A DNA stretch of 64,000 nt. It comes from Triatoma infestans. Taxonomy: Eukaryota; Arthropoda; Insecta; Hemiptera; Reduviidae. The notes under the pieces were generated by a model. That model made no database searches and was not told where the DNA came from. It saw nothing but the letters and a program-made list of their open reading frames with translations. Position numbers and translations under genes: made by a program. This document shows positions 1 to 10,322 of the stretch, one piece after another (within the stretch, counting starts at the first letter, position 1; each line of letters opens with the position of its first letter). Location of the stretch: assembly GCA_011037195.1 (NCBI GenBank), contig JAAEAF010001086.1, positions 1 through 64,000 of the forward strand. Direction: 5' to 3'.

Positions 1-120
1 GACATTTTGTCTGAACCTAAAGCTAACCCAGCCTAAGCTAACCTAAACCTAACCCAGCCAAAGCTATCCTAACCCAACTGACTCGAACCTAACCTTACGT
101 AACCGAACCTAACTTTTATA
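1..120. repeat. Degenerate telomere-type AACCTAA repeats
   Basis: The first 120 bases are built largely from AACCTAA, AACCCAG and AGCTAACC variants. These resemble a decayed array of the arthropod telomere unit TTAGG read on its C-rich strand. The array is too irregular to be an active telomere; an interstitial relic or an ordinary simple repeat are both possible. GACATTTTGTCT at the very start recurs at about 262-273. Confidence 0.5.
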
Positions 121-1080
121 ACCTTTGCACAATTATGACCAAGATTCATGCTAGTGCAAATGCGTCATTCCCACCGACTAATCATCGATTTCGACGAGCA
201 CTTAAGCCACACGCCCACTTATCGTAGTTCATATAAAATAATCTAATTTGCTGGTACAAATGACATTTTGTCTAAATCTAAACCTTGTGACTGATCGCAC
301 GCCCGATGGTCTTACTACCTTGCCATCTACTACACTCTATATATCCGAGCAGTTTCTTCTTTCTTACCTTGAGTTTATGGGGAAGGATTTTGACGTTTGC
401 TAATTGTAGGAAACGCCTGCAACTCCGCGGGGGAGGGGGGGCAGCTGTTGATAAAGATGGAAGTGAACGTCAGCTGTTTAGCTATTGGTACACTGAGGTG
501 ACAACATTTTGTTCCAACACATCTTCTTAATCCATCTTGGTTTTATGAAAGATTACAAAATTCAGCATTTAATCCAACTTGAAATAATTCCCATAGATCA
601 AATTAATGTACAACGTAGGCTGTTTTCTTATGATTTATATTATAAACAATACCCGTCAACCTCCGTTACTGTGTGTAGCTAGTATTAAATACAGTGGTGT
701 GAATACCTGTTATAATGATTCAGTGACCTAAAGAAAGGTACCTATGTAAATTGCAGCCATAAATAAACAATATATGTAGCCGGCACAGATCAGCTGCATG
801 AACATAGCAAATATTAAACTGCCTACATTAATGTAGATTATGGTTGTTTACATCACATTAACAATCTAAATGGATTGATTCACTACTAAACTTATTTGCA
901 TACTAGAAATATAATTTCATTATACAAAATAATACGTTAAAAACAAAAGTTTCGAATATTTATATAAATAAACATATCTGAGTTTTATCTGTAAATTATT
1001 TATTTATTTTACTATTTCTAGCCAAATTTTTGATATTGAATTTTTAATAATATGAGAATCTCGGAAAATGAAAAAAAAAA
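121..1080. other. AT-rich stretch without recognisable gene
   Basis: Only short frames occur and none resembles a known protein. A second copy of the GACATTTTGTCT-AA-CTAAACC motif lies at about 262-284, so the 5' edge may be an old duplication. I see nothing else I can name. Confidence 0.5.
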
Positions 1081-1778
1081 TCTAGTGTGAAACACTCACG
1101 CGGCTTTCTGTGTGTTTTTTTTTTCCTAAATTTAAGGCGCGTTAACATCTATGGTTATTGGTATCCGATAACTTTTCAGTGCACTGCTGGCCTCCGGACA
1201 GTGTTCTCTCCAGGGTTAGGTTTCCATCTAAAGTGCTATTTCAGTTTATTAGAGAATTCAATTATCTAAATAATATTAATTAAAATTAAATATGTTGTTG
1301 AAATTCCAAGTTTGAAAGAAATCGGATAACCGGAAGTGCGTTTACTTTACCACTTTACTAAATGATTTATTCACTTTTTCGCAATTTTCTCAAAAATGGC
1401 TCCGACGATTTTCTTGAAACTTTCTTATATAAACTAAACATACAAAGATCAACAACTTTTATTTAAAACATTTCTCTGGGAAAATTCATTTAAGGGCACA
1501 TTTAGGGGAAGGGTGGGATTATGTTTTACCTCTAAAGTGCTACCACTCACTACATGATTATACAATTCTATCATCCAAACAAACTTAATTAGAAATAAAT
1601 AGATGGCCAAAATTCCGAGTTTTAAAAAAAATTTAGTAAACCGGAAGTGCGCTTTTACTGAACAGTTTGTTTCAGTTTTCGACACACATTAAATTTGGGC
1701 ACACAAACTATAAATTTGTCATTTATTATAATTTTGAGAACAGGAGTAAGAGAAAGTTGTGTGAGTGTTTCAAATTCC
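1081..1778 (+). repeat. Family A repeat, rearranged copy
   Basis: It opens with an inverted terminus (GTGTGAAACACTCAC) and closes with GGAGTAAGAGAAAG followed by GTGTGAGTGTTTCA, so the outer ends are inverted copies. Inside are about two of the roughly 300 bp modules typical of family A: TTTTCTCAAAAATGGCTCC, an ACCGGAAGTGCG box, TCTGGGAAAATTCATTTAAG and AAAGTGCTA. A segment at about 1140-1215 (CTGGCCTCCGGACAGTGTTC) is not part of the usual element and recurs at 42.24-42.32 kb. There is no coding capacity; a non-autonomous DNA element is the simplest reading. Confidence 0.7.
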
Positions 1779-2047
1779 ACTTATTTTTCCTTACATAAAT
1801 GTAAAGATACATTACATTGTAGCCCAGAAGATAGCGCCAATAATATTAAACAAACATTTGAAAATTAAAGTCGCAGATTCCTCACAATTTTCCCAAAAAC
1901 ATTTCTAAATAAAAGTGATAGGCATAAATCTGTGCAGTCAGCATTCCAAGTTTAAAGGAAATCATTTTATCATTTTTGTGAAAAATCCAAAAAACTCAAA
2001 ACAGATTCTCTTTAAATTTTGGAATACATAGTAGAAAACCATATAGT
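1779..2047 (+). repeat. Family B repeat fragment
   Basis: Contains the family B signatures: caattttaaa-type text, ATAGCGCCAATAATATTAAACA, a GTGATAGGCATAAATCTGTGCAG variant, and an aaaactcaaaa-CAGATTCT stretch. The same series recurs at 13.2, 19.8, 25.1, 40.9/41.3, 47.1, 51.5 and 59.5 kb. Non-coding; the element ends are not resolved. Confidence 0.55.
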
Positions 2048-2232
2048 GGGGCGGGTGTTGGTGTAGTGGTTATGAGCATGGATTAGTAACTGGGAGGACC
2101 CCAGTTCAAGTCCCGCGTATAACTGCTAAATTTTATATTCGTTAAAAAAAAAATGTCACTAGTAAAGAAGGTTATTTCCGCTCCCGTCCACGACACGCAA
2201 TTTGGTATTTGGACGTTAAGCCCGCTTGAAAG
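2048..2232 (+). mobile_element. tRNA-derived SINE, copy 1
   Basis: The first ~72 bases look like a tRNA-derived RNA polymerase III promoter: an A-box-like TGGTGTAGTGGTTATGAGC and, about 30 bases on, a B-box-like AGTTCAAGTCCCGC. An unrelated ~110 bp body follows and ends in TTGGACGTTAAGCCCGC. A second copy with the same head, body and end lies at 14235-14418. The cloverleaf is too poor for a functional tRNA. It sits between two family B pieces and may have inserted into one. Confidence 0.65.
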
Positions 2233-2389
2233 ACTACTATATTGGTACTGTAGTAGTATTTTAGAGGAAGGTGTAACACTACTGTTCCCGCAGAACCCCT
2301 TAAAAATCAATTTTTTATGATAACACAGACTGGCACAGAACAAAATCAGTTTAAACACTCATTTTGGTTAGCAGTTAGCTATTGGCCAA
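2233..2389. repeat. Family B tail with F1 foldback scrap
   Basis: TTTTAGAGGAAGGTGTAACACTACTGTTCCC is the family B 3' part (compare 6.96 and 20.09 kb). ATAACACAGACT followed by GGCACAGAACAAA at about 2322-2345 matches the arm of the F1 foldback element. Confidence 0.45.
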
Positions 2390-2965
2390 TCGGCTTCTCC
2401 ATTGGACTGTAGAGAAATTGGTGGCTGTTATCTTCACATTTAAATCGTGATTTGGACTGTATTGTTCAGATGGTCAAATTCGTGTGTGGAGAGGGCACGA
2501 GGAGCGCTTCATTCAATGTACTACTGGCAGAAGTGCATCTTTTCAACGACAATCAATTATAGTGTCGCATGAGATAAGTTTGGAGGCCCTCACCGTCTTA
2601 ATTGTTGTTGAAAATGGTGCAATGACCACTGCTAGGTATGTTAAGGAATTTCTTCTAGGGCTTCTTGTATTTATCGAAGGCATTTTCATGATAACGCCAG
2701 ACCACACACAGCTAGAGTTGTCACCCATTTCTTGGAGCAAGTCGATATAAATATGGTCAATTGGCCTGCACGTTCTCCGGACATGGATCCTATAGAGCAA
2801 ACATGGGACATGCTCAATAGGCGTGTTAGAGCTCGTGATCAGCCTCCAACTACAGTTCCCTACAAGAAGAATGGGATGCCATTCGACCGGAGACCATTCA
2901 ATAACTGATCGCATCATTGCACCGCCGTATTATGGCCCTTAGTATTGCCCACGAACATCTGTATA
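2390..2965 (+). pseudogene. Tc1/mariner-type transposase remnant (DD34E)
   Basis: Translation in two joined frames gives the Tc1-type catalytic region. A piece with IRVWRGHEERF and ENGAMTTARYVKEF (frame from 2484) is followed, after a frameshift near 2670-2690, by DNARPHTARVV and SPDMDPIEQTWDML. Exactly 34 residues separate the Asp (codon at 2690) from the Glu, the DD34E spacing of Tc1-like transposases, which cut and paste DNA. The first catalytic Asp region is corrupted, the N-terminal DNA-binding domain is missing, and the 3' part shifts frame again near 2870. I see no terminal inverted repeats. A dead copy. Confidence 0.85.
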
Positions 2966-3424
2966 CATTATTTATTATAAGGTATACATTTTGACTTTAA
3001 TTCTAACGTTTATTTGTAATCACATAAGCAGACATACGTAATTTAATTATAAGTATAAGTTCAATCTATAGCATAATTATCTTAATATATAATTTAATAA
3101 CTAATAGACCTATGTTTATATATACAATATTTGTTGATATAGTTGGTAATTATGTTTATTTAGTAATTCTAAGCTAGACCTCAATAGATAAGACGGTTTT
3201 ATAACCACTGTCATATATACGAGTATTTGCATAACTTTGTGTATTTTGCTTTTGTATTGTTTATGAATAAACATGATTACTAAACAACTATTACTGCTAT
3301 ATATATAATTTATATACACACGATTCACTAAAAAATTCAGAGAGCCTTAAAACATGTACTTCCAGTGAAAACTCGATATTGAAAAGTTGACACGATCGTA
3401 ATCGTAATACTTCCTCTTAGTAGG
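2966..3424. other. AT-rich stretch, nothing recognised
   Basis: Very AT-rich with many short TATA-like runs; no coding similarity seen. The last ~70 bases (AACATGTACTTCCAGTGAAAAC and CACGATCGTAATCG) look like the left end of a family A element in reverse. Confidence 0.4.
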
Positions 3425-3910
3425 AGTCGACAAAAGGGTGGGATAAGCCTCATTCCACCGCGACCTACACAGTAAGAGTTCTATTGCGAATCTTCAGTGG
3501 TAGGACGTTCTCCAGCTTAGCCCTTTTATGCAGGCCTAGCAAAGCTGAAAGCGGCTCCGTCATGAGATTACCTACTGCCAACTGAAAAAGCCCTATTCTC
3601 ATAAGGCCGATACACTCACAAAGAATATGTACCGGGGTTTCTTTCTCAGCCTTACAGTACTTGCACATCGCGTCCTCCGTAAATAGCAGCTGGTGCATGT
3701 GCCTATTTAGCCTATAAAACTCTATAAGTAAACAACCTACAAGCTATGGTTCACTAGATCTCTGGTAGATGTAGCGGCGAATATTTCTTAATAAACAGTT
3801 TCTCTGGCCTAGTATTCCCTCCCACTATTGCAGACGCTAGTCTGTCCATCCAGTCCTGATAGAAGTTTGAATCATAGTTCTGGATATACCGCAGAAAAGT
3901 TCGGGACCTA
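3425..3910 (-). pseudogene. LINE 3' fragment, family L-C, copy 1
   Basis: On the minus strand it encodes the C-terminal end of an I/R1-type LINE ORF2: LIEFYRLNRHMHQLLF, then CKYCKAEKETPVHILCEC (a CCHC-type knuckle with all ligands present), then LLGLHKRAKLENVL and the 3' UTR. The same tail of protein and UTR occurs at 22.2 kb (minus) and 60.0 kb (plus). The 5' boundary is near a poly(A) run (3925-3944 on the plus strand). RT and RNase H are absent. 5'-truncated and dead. Confidence 0.8.
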
Positions 3911-4289
3911 TTTAGTAGCAGTAAAAAAAAAAAAAAAAAAAAAATTACTTGTTTATTTTAGAAAAGTACAGATATTTGTGACAATGTACCAGCGATTAAT
4001 AAAAATAAAAATTCAGTTGTACTAAAGATTATTCTTTGCCATTGTACTATAGTTATTTGCAAGATACTGATTATAGATGAATGGTATGATGTTCGTAAAT
4101 TAGATGTGAGTGCTGAAGGGTATGCTCCTTCCTAGTAGGAGCAAAAATTTAAATAGATTTACAAAGTTTAAGTGAGATGGAATATAGTTAAATGTTATGG
4201 TTACTGTGAAAGCAGTAACTATATCAGTCAAAAGTTAGTTACTAATATAACTTAAGATGTTGCAGGAGCAACCATCTTTGCTAAGGGCA
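3911..4289. other. Non-coding stretch with poly(A) run
   Basis: Holds a ~20 bp A run at 3925-3944 and a short palindrome, TGCTCC-TTCCTAGTA-GGAGCA, near 4130. Otherwise AT-rich, with no gene seen. Confidence 0.4.
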
Positions 4290-4450
4290 AAATCAGTTTA
4301 TACGTGCACTCTCTAATAGTGTACCATAAACTGATTTTGCTCTGTGGCGGTCTGTGTTATCGCACTCTTTTAAAAAAACATCCTGAAGATGGGCGAACGC
4401 TCGAAACTGGTCGATGACCACCAAATCAAGCAGTCACGGAAAATAACTCG
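4290..4450 (+). mobile_element. F1 foldback element, one arm plus hammerhead-like motif
   Basis: Contains the F1 centre (AAATCAGTTTATAC, then its inverse ATAAACTGATTTTGCTCTGTG), the TCTGTGTTATCGCAC segment and the right arm carrying CCTGAAGATGGGCGAACG. The left arm is reduced to a few bases, so this is a truncated copy. Complete two-armed copies lie at 25.0, 26.9, 40.5 and 42.6 kb. Non-coding. Confidence 0.7.
4379..4416 (+). ncRNA. Hammerhead-ribozyme-like motif (F1 type)
   Basis: The order is CATC, CUGAAGA (4383-4389), one extra U, a 5-bp hairpin with an AA loop (4391-4402, one G-U pair), GAAA, CUGGUC and GAUG. CATC and GAUG can pair as stem I; GAAA and the UC step have the spacing of a hammerhead with a 2-bp stem III. 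The motif recurs in other F1 copies. The extra U before stem II is not in the canonical core. Activity is inferred, not shown. Confidence 0.5.
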
Positions 4451-4680
4451 TAAAAAAAAAAAAAAAAATCATACAATAAAGTGGTAACTCCGGTTACAGA
4501 AACTTTCGTGACGGAATATCAAGTTCCTGCCACTTTTCGTTCACACATACACTCAGAAAATATATTAAAAACACTTTTAAATTTATTAGAGTAAGAGAAA
4601 GTAAAAAAGTTATACAGTGAAAAATGAATCTCGCAGTGAGAGAAAGAGGTTTAACTGTTTTAACTGTTTCATAGCACATA
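4451..4680. other. AT-rich linker with poly(A) run
   Basis: A run of As at about 4453-4468 follows the F1 arm. The rest includes a decayed family A terminus (GAGTAAGAGAAAG near 4590). No gene seen. Confidence 0.4.
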
Positions 4681-4807
4681 TTACTTTCTCTTACTCCTAG
4701 TAAGAGGAAGTATTGTAATCGTGCCAAATTTTCCATATTTGAGTTTTCCCCGGAAATGTCCGTTTTGAGGTTCCCTGAGTCCAAAAAAGTGGTTTTTAGC
4801 AATAGTC

Positions 4808-4840
<33 letters not shown>

Positions 4841-5718
4841 GGTGTGTGTGTGTGTGTATGTATGTATGTATAAAGCATAGCTCAAAAACGAAAAATCATA
4901 GAAAGTTCAAACTTGATATTCGTTAGGTATCACCATGGGATCTGACAGTACGTTATGTGTCAAAATTCCACAACCGGAAGTACCACTTTAATCTAGTTTT
5001 TTTTTTTTTTACTTTTTTGCGACTTTCTCAAAAATGGCTCCGACGATTTTCTTTAAACTTAGTACGTACATCAACTACACATACAAAGAGCTAAAACTTT
5101 TATTTGAAACATTTCTCTGGGAAAATTCATTTAAGGGCACTTTTGGTGGAAGGGTGGGGTTAGGTTTTCATCTAAAGTGCTATTTTAGTTTATTGAACAA
5201 TTCGCTCATCTAAATAATGTTAATTAGAATTAAATATATTGTTGAAATTCCGAGCTTGAAAAAAATCTGATGACCGGAAGTGCGTTTACTTTACCACTTT
5301 ACTAAATGATTTTTTTCACTTTTTCACGATTTTCTCAAATATGGCTCCGACAATTTTCTTGAAACATCGTATATAAACTATGCATACAGAGATGTACAAG
5401 TTTTATTTAAAACATTTTTCTGGGAAAATTCCTTTAAGGGCACTTTTAGGGGAGTGGTGGGGTTATGTTTTTCTCTAAAGTGCTATTATAGTTGATTATA
5501 CCCTTCTATCATCCAAACAATATTAATTAGAAATAAATAGATGGCAAAAATTCCGAGTTTCAAGAAAATTAGTTTACCGGAAGTGCGTTTTTACTGAACA
5601 GTTTTTTCAGTTTCCAACGAATTCCATTAAATTTGGTACACTAGCTAAAAAATTTGTCAATTATAATTTTGAAAACTGGAGTAAGACAAAGTTGTGTAAG
5701 TGTTTCACACCAGATGTT
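4681..5718 (+). repeat. Family A element, nearly full-length
   Basis: The left end TTACTTTCTCTTACTCC is followed by the palindromic TAGTAAGAGG; the right end is GGAGTAAGACAAAG with GTGTTTCACACCAGA, giving terminal inverted repeats of about 15 bp. The body has a left unit with a (TG)n tract (about 4808-4858), then two ~305 bp modules beginning CTCAAAAATGGCTCC (about 5028) and CTCAAATATGGCTCC (about 5333). Each ends in an ACCGGAAGT box. There is no ORF; a non-autonomous DNA transposon is likely. Other copies are at 14.4, 20.3, 27.7 and 42.4 kb. Confidence 0.75.
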
Positions 5719-6144
5719 TTTTTTAATAGACAAAATTGTAGTTTACTTTGCGAAACAAAATTGTAATTGCGAAAAATTGTAGTTTACAAAGAAAGATATG
5801 ATATGGTCGGCTTTTTAGTTGTAAGTTTTTCTTTTTTTTAAACCCTTCTTTTTTTTTTTTTTTTTTCATTGTTCAGTGATTGAGCAGAAAGTGGAAAGTA
5901 GTCGAGGGAGCAGTATGCTGTGAAGGAATTTGCCCTGAATACTTAACTGTAGCCTGAAGTGTACTCAGCCGACATGTTGTCCTGATTCTTCTTACCACTA
6001 CGCTCTCCCCGGTATGGCCACTTCAACTATGGACATACTTTTCGAACAGTCCTGGGCAAAATAGAAGGAACTTTCATCATCATATAGAGAAATTATGGCA
6101 TGCCCATTTAGCTAAAAAATAATATCTATCTACATAAAAATAAA
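5719..6144. other. Unassigned non-coding stretch
   Basis: Contains a T-rich run (about 5825-5868) and a moderately GC-balanced segment at 5870-6080 with no protein similarity I recognise. A reversed family A terminus (CTGGTGTGAAACACTC) begins at about 6150. Confidence 0.4.
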
Positions 6145-6149
6145 AAACT

Positions 6150-6965
6150 GGTGTGAAACACTCAAACGACTTTATCTTACTCCTGTTAATACAATTATAG
6201 AATTAGAATGATGCTAGGGGGAGGGGGACTCAAATCCAGGCACTGCAACCTCCCATTGAGGCTTATTGTGCCAACCCCTCGAATCCTAGGAAGCCGGTCC
6301 AGAACCTTCCCCACCAGTCCTTCTTGGAGTACGATTTTCTCCGGTCTCAACGTGCCGAATATCTAGTACCGCAATCTGCCGATTACAACGCAATCAAACA
6401 GCAGGTGAGAGGCCGTCTCCTCCTCCTCCTCCTCCTCCTGACACAGTCTACACAAGGGCTCTGAATTCACCAATCCCACCTTGTGCAGATGTTTCTTGAA
6501 CCTACCATGCCCAGTAAACAGGCCGGTTATCAGAGAAATCTGATACCTGCTTAGACCCAGGGTGTCTCTGGTTCTTCTTCTGTACACAGCACTGGCATGA
6601 CCCCATTTTGCCGTGTTTTGCCCCAATACTTAGCCTCCAGTGACGATTATGCTCTCTCCGAGTCCATTCTCTCACAGACGCCTTCGCCATACTTTTGGCT
6701 ATTCCCAGAACAGATTCCGGCCCACAGAAGGGAGTATTCGCTCCCTTCCTGGCCAGTTGGGATGGCTATTTCGTTACCTTTAATCCTCTCATGCCCCGGG
6801 CACCCATACTAGCCGAACTTTGTTGTGCCGGGATAATGCCTCCAGGGAGTCTGTACACTCCCTGACCAGGGAAGAGGTAATTCTGAATGCCCGAAATGCA
6901 TTCAGCGCAGCCTGGCTGTCCGAGAAGATGCATATCTTTCTGTTCATATTGTACTCAAATGGTAC
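6150..6965 (-). pseudogene. LINE fragment with RNase H end and knuckle, family L-B, copy 1
   Basis: After a reversed family A terminus (6150-6190), the minus strand encodes the end of an I/R1-type ORF2. RNase H pieces are ICIFSDSQAALNAFRAF (with the second catalytic Asp) and WVPGA at about 6790-6960. Then ISLITGLFTGHGRFKKHL leads into CRLCQEEEEEEETASHLL at about 6370-6530. The acidic run is coded by a GAG/GGA microsatellite (6418-6440). Two frameshifts separate the parts and the RT is missing. Relatives are at 9.9, 33.4 and 49.0 kb. Confidence 0.8.
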
Positions 6966-7065
6966 TTTAGAGGAAAGTATAACGCTACTGTTCCCCAGAA
7001 ACTCCCCCCCCCGCCAAAAAATCAATATTCCCTGGTAAAATGTTTCAAATATTAGTGATAGGTTC
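6966..7065. repeat. Family B fragment
   Basis: ACTTTAGAGGAAAGTATAACGCTAC, then TGTTCCCCAGAAACTCC and AATATTAGTGATAGG, match the family B 3' part, as at 20.09 kb. Short and non-coding. Confidence 0.5.
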
Positions 7066-7101
7066 TGGTATTTTATCCCTGTCGTAGCATGCATATTTAT
7101 A

Positions 7102-7146
7102 GTTTTCCTGACTGGTTTCGGATTTTCATCCATCGTCAGAGCAAAT
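7102..7146 (-). ncRNA. Hammerhead-like motif (F2 type)
   Basis: On the minus strand: TTTGCT, CUGACGA (complement of 7133-7139), one extra U, GGAU-GAAA-AUCC hairpin, GAAA, CCAGUC, then AGGAAAA. Five of the first six stem I positions can pair (UUUGCU with AGGAAA, one G-G mismatch). The CUGANGA and GAAA boxes are intact. Self-cleavage is inferred only. Confidence 0.5.
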
Positions 7147-7211
7147 TCACCAAGTTCGTGTAGAGAGTTCATTTCACGTGTTGCTAAACTCACACTTGTT
7201 GTTGTATATAT

Positions 7212-7961
7212 TTTTATTATTAATAATTTATCTTGGGGACATACCCCATACAAATGAAGACTGGTCAAATACAGCGGACAACATAATAAGAAAAAAGAGA
7301 CTAGAAAATATAAACAATATAGAGTAGTAACAGTAACTACACAGCACACTGCATTGTATCCATATTTTAAATAAATAACGAGTGTATAATTTATAAATAC
7401 AGGGAGATAAACCGACAAAAAGTGGCGATATACCTATATAATCAATCTCTCACTCTGTAAACTATTCATTTATTATAAATGATCATCGTGTTTTGAGGCA
7501 ATTCATTGTGAAAAGGTATAATTGTTTAATTTCATTTTCTTACTTAAAAACGAACACATTGTGGAACTGCTCCACTGATACATTCTTAACCTGCGGTATG
7601 TACTGATTACGAAGAGATTCATAAACCGGACAAACAACTATTAAGTGGTACAAATATTCCGCATCATTACGCCCGCATATTGTGCATATTTCCTTAGGTT
7701 TTATTAAAGTGTGTGACATTCTTCACTGACAATTTGATCTGGTAATTGCCCGAAAGCCTCTCAATTGTGTGACTAGTTTCACTATACCGAATGGCAAATT
7801 CAATTCGCTAGAATATTGGCAAACCGAACTTGTGGCAAAGTATATCGTTTATAAATAGGGCTGTACTTTGCTGAGTGCATTAGTTCTAGGTCTTTTAACT
7901 TTTGGAATTCCTTATATCTATTTAGTGTTCCAGAGATAGAATTTTTAAAGACTATGGGGTC
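7212..7961 (-). pseudogene. LINE 3' fragment inserted in F2
   Basis: The minus strand carries CTICGRNDAEYLYHLIVVC near 7560-7690, a CxxC...H....C knuckle like those closing I/CR1-type ORF2 proteins, followed by PVYESLRNQYIPQVKN. The 3' end is an AT-rich TTATTAATAA tail at 7212-7225. A 13-bp target duplication flanks it, as expected of target-primed reverse transcription. 5'-truncated, with no RT. Confidence 0.7.
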
Positions 7962-8109
7962 TTGTTGTATATATGAGGGGAGGTTATAAGGTTATGTTAC
8001 TATGTTTACTGGGTTTACTATGACTCCTGTTTACTCCTGAAATAACTCCCCCTCCCTCCCCCCAATAAAATGACTTGATAACACTGAGCATACTTAACGA
8101 CACTATTAA

Positions 8110-8160
8110 AATTTAGTTATAGATAGATAAATAGATAGATAGATATATAGATAAATATGT
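8110..8160. repeat. (GATA)n microsatellite, LINE 3' tail
   Basis: Imperfect GATA/AGATA units directly at the 3' end of the minus-strand LINE that follows; probably its simple-repeat tail. Confidence 0.6.
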
Positions 8161-9300
8161 TTATTATAATATTTGTTACATCTTTTCCAAAATATTACAA
8201 AACACAATACCAACATGGATAAAGGCGTCTGTCAGGAGTTTGGTTATCCTTCTATATATATATATAAAACATAAATTTAAACAATATATAAATAACATAA
8301 AACAAAATCAACTAAAGTATGTCATTTTTAAAAGTGTTTAGATCAGCAATCAATTTTGAATCACCTTTATGCTCTAATCAATGGTAAATTGAATTCCTTA
8401 ACTAACATTTCTCTATATCGTATAGCCTCTTTTACATAGTTATACAGATTGTCAAAAATCTCTTCCATTCAATTATTTCAATCATTAAATTTAAATCTAT
8501 TTCCTTTTTTTTAAAATACTTTTTCCTTACAAATCCCCAATATTGGACAGGTAGCCAAAAAATGAAAAGTTGTTTCATTCTCATTTAGATTACATAACGA
8601 ACATAAATTCACCCTTCCTAACCAAGGTTTATAATTTAAATTGAAAAGTTCACCCCCTGCCTTAAGAATAATTTGCATAAAATCCATGCCTACTGTGTCG
8701 TTCATATAATCAATCTCTTTTACCATTTAATTTTTTTGTACATGAGATGATATTTCGCTGCCGATACACTGACTAACAACTCATTCCTAAACTTCTTAAT
8801 GTACTCATCAATGATGACTCTCATCTGATCCGTCCACCTTTTAATAGATACAAACTTCCTGTCCAATTCGCCGCCTACCATATTTGCCAATTTACACCAT
8901 TCATTGAACCAGGAGTTATTATATTTCAATGCCTCCTTAGCCACTATATTAGGAGACGATCATTCGAATACTGCTATATTCTAAGTAAATATTTAATGTG
9001 CATATTTATAGCGTGTTCGTACATCAAAATTTTTCCCTGTCTCCAAATACAACATATAATTAGGGGTATTAGGTGGGAGGTTGAAATAATCTTTTTATAA
9101 ACATTCTCTGGACCTTTTCCATTTCAGGGAAATTTTGGTACCCCCACACTTGACTCCCGTAACATAGAATGGGCCTGGTCACCGCATCAAAAATCCGGTA
9201 TTTCGCCGCAAGTGGAACTTCATTGTTTCCAATAATAGTGTTCAATCCAAACTTAACAGCTTGCACTTTCTGTTTAATGTGCGTATTTAAAAGACGTCTA
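8161..9300 (-). pseudogene. LINE RT C-terminal half, family L-D, copy 1
   Basis: On the minus strand, in order: KYRIFDAVTRPILCYGSQVW and MEKVQRMFIKRLF (post-RT region, 9069-9266), a middle piece (8720-8944), then NYKPWLGRVNLCSLCNLNE with FHFLATCPIL (8511-8726), the C-terminal knuckle. The palm domain and endonuclease are absent, and frames shift at least twice. A related copy, interrupted by another LINE, lies at 45.2-47.1 kb. Likely CR1/Jockey-group; the clade needs a tree. Confidence 0.75.
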
Positions 9301-9450
9301 ATATTTAATTATAAAGTATCCTTCAAAATATGCTATTTATTTATACACTTATTTTCTAATGTCTTAATCATAATTGATATTAATTCCACTTTGTCATTAA
9401 ACACACACACACACACATAGTAATACATAACGTTATAACCTCCCCACATA

Positions 9451-9835
9451 TATAGGGTGTCCCAAGGTTAACGACTTTTTCTCGGAAACTAAGATAGCTA
9501 GAAAAAAAAAACTAAAAAATACGTGTCCCCATAGTTTTTTTGTTAGAAATCCAAATTTAATTTGCAAATTTGTTTTGGTGCTACCAGAAGCGAGATACAG
9601 CCACCAACTTCATTTTTTTTCAAATGGGGAAGTGTGGTTTTTATTTAAGAAATAGATTCCTCTATTTTTTTGTAAGAAAAATTTACTTGAACGGTTTTTT
9701 TCTTTGAGCGATATTTTACAAGTTATGAATGAAAACATGATTCTTATAAGAAATTTCAAAATGATATTATAACGGTTTTTGATTGAATAAAAAGAAAAGT
9801 ACTATTTTATTATAAATTTTACTCCTCAATTATTA
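9451..9835. repeat. Putative repeat beginning GGGTGTCCCA
   Basis: At the end of the F2 arm the sequence switches to GGGTGTCCCAAGGTTAACG followed by AT-rich text. Such starts are common in short insect DNA elements, but no matching far end or second copy is visible here (43.93 kb has a GGGTGTGG start only). No ORF. Confidence 0.35.
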
Positions 9836-9914
9836 CAGATCTTGCTCGAACTGGCCTCCACCATTAGAAATTTATATCTCTGGCTGAATGGTACAATTGG
9901 CAGAAAAGAGCATG

Positions 9915-10110
9915 TCTATGTTTCCTCCGGTCTCAACGTGCCGAAGAACTCATACCACAATCTGCTGAGTGCAACGCAATCAAACAGCAGGTAAGAGGCC
10001 GTCTCCTCCCCCTCCTCCTCCTCCTCCTGACACAGTCTGCACAAGGGCTCCAAATCCACCAATCCCACCTTGTGCAGATGTTTCTTGAACCTATCATGCC
10101 CAGAAGAGTT
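9915..10110 (-). pseudogene. LINE fragment, family L-B, copy 2
   Basis: The minus strand matches the L-B C-terminus seen at 6.3, 33.5 and 49.1 kb: GRFKKHL-type text, then the Cys/Glu knuckle and an IGRLRYEF-type end. The frame breaks in the GGA/GAG microsatellite (10008-10030). Only ~200 bp remain. It joins directly to an endonuclease fragment on the plus strand. Confidence 0.7.
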
Positions 10111-10322
10111 GCAGAATGGTGTGACCTGGAACTACTGATCGGATGTGTTGCCAATGCTCATAATGAGGTTTAGGATGGCACAGATAAGAATCAGAGAAGT
10201 AAGTCACTCTTGGAATTTATCTTAGCAAATAATTTGTGCTTGGTAAATGACGATGAAGAACCCACCTTCTTTAACTTTAGGCGTAGGGAGGTGATTGATC
10301 TAACCTAATCTAATCTAATTAT
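10095..10322 (+). pseudogene. LINE endonuclease scrap fused to a (CTAAT)n tail
   Basis: The plus strand reads RRVAEWCDLELLIGCVANAH and then SLLEFILANNLCLVNDD, EPTFFNFRRREVIDLT. This is the middle of an APE-type endonuclease of R1/Jockey LINEs (the usual D-NAHH motif is degraded to VANAHNEV). Right after IDLT the sequence becomes CTAACCTAATCTAATCTAAT, the tail type seen on L-C LINEs at 22.19 and 60.73 kb. An internal or chimeric truncation, not a gene. Confidence 0.65.

Larger units (their letters stand above)
7066..9450. mobile_element. F2 foldback element opened by LINE insertions
   Basis: Left-arm pieces lie at 7066-7211 (TTTTATCCCTGTCGTAGCAT onward) and 7975-8030 (GGAGGTTATAAGGTTATG). A right-arm piece lies at about 9355-9450 (TTCTAATGTCTTAATCA, then AACCTCCCCACATATA). 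They match the intact F2 at 11.55-12.14 kb. A LINE fragment (7212-7961) sits in the left arm, flanked by the 13-bp duplication TTGTTGTATATAT (7199-7211 and 7962-7974). A second LINE (8160-9300) fills the centre. The outer right arm is missing. Confidence 0.7.

Noticed and set aside
4681..4878. Poly-His/Thr peptide frame
   Set aside because: It is the translation of a TG/CA microsatellite in the family A left unit.
6789..7418. 209-codon minus-strand frame read as one protein
   Set aside because: It runs through a LINE 3' piece, the F2 arm, family B and an RNase H scrap; only its last ~50 codons have homology.
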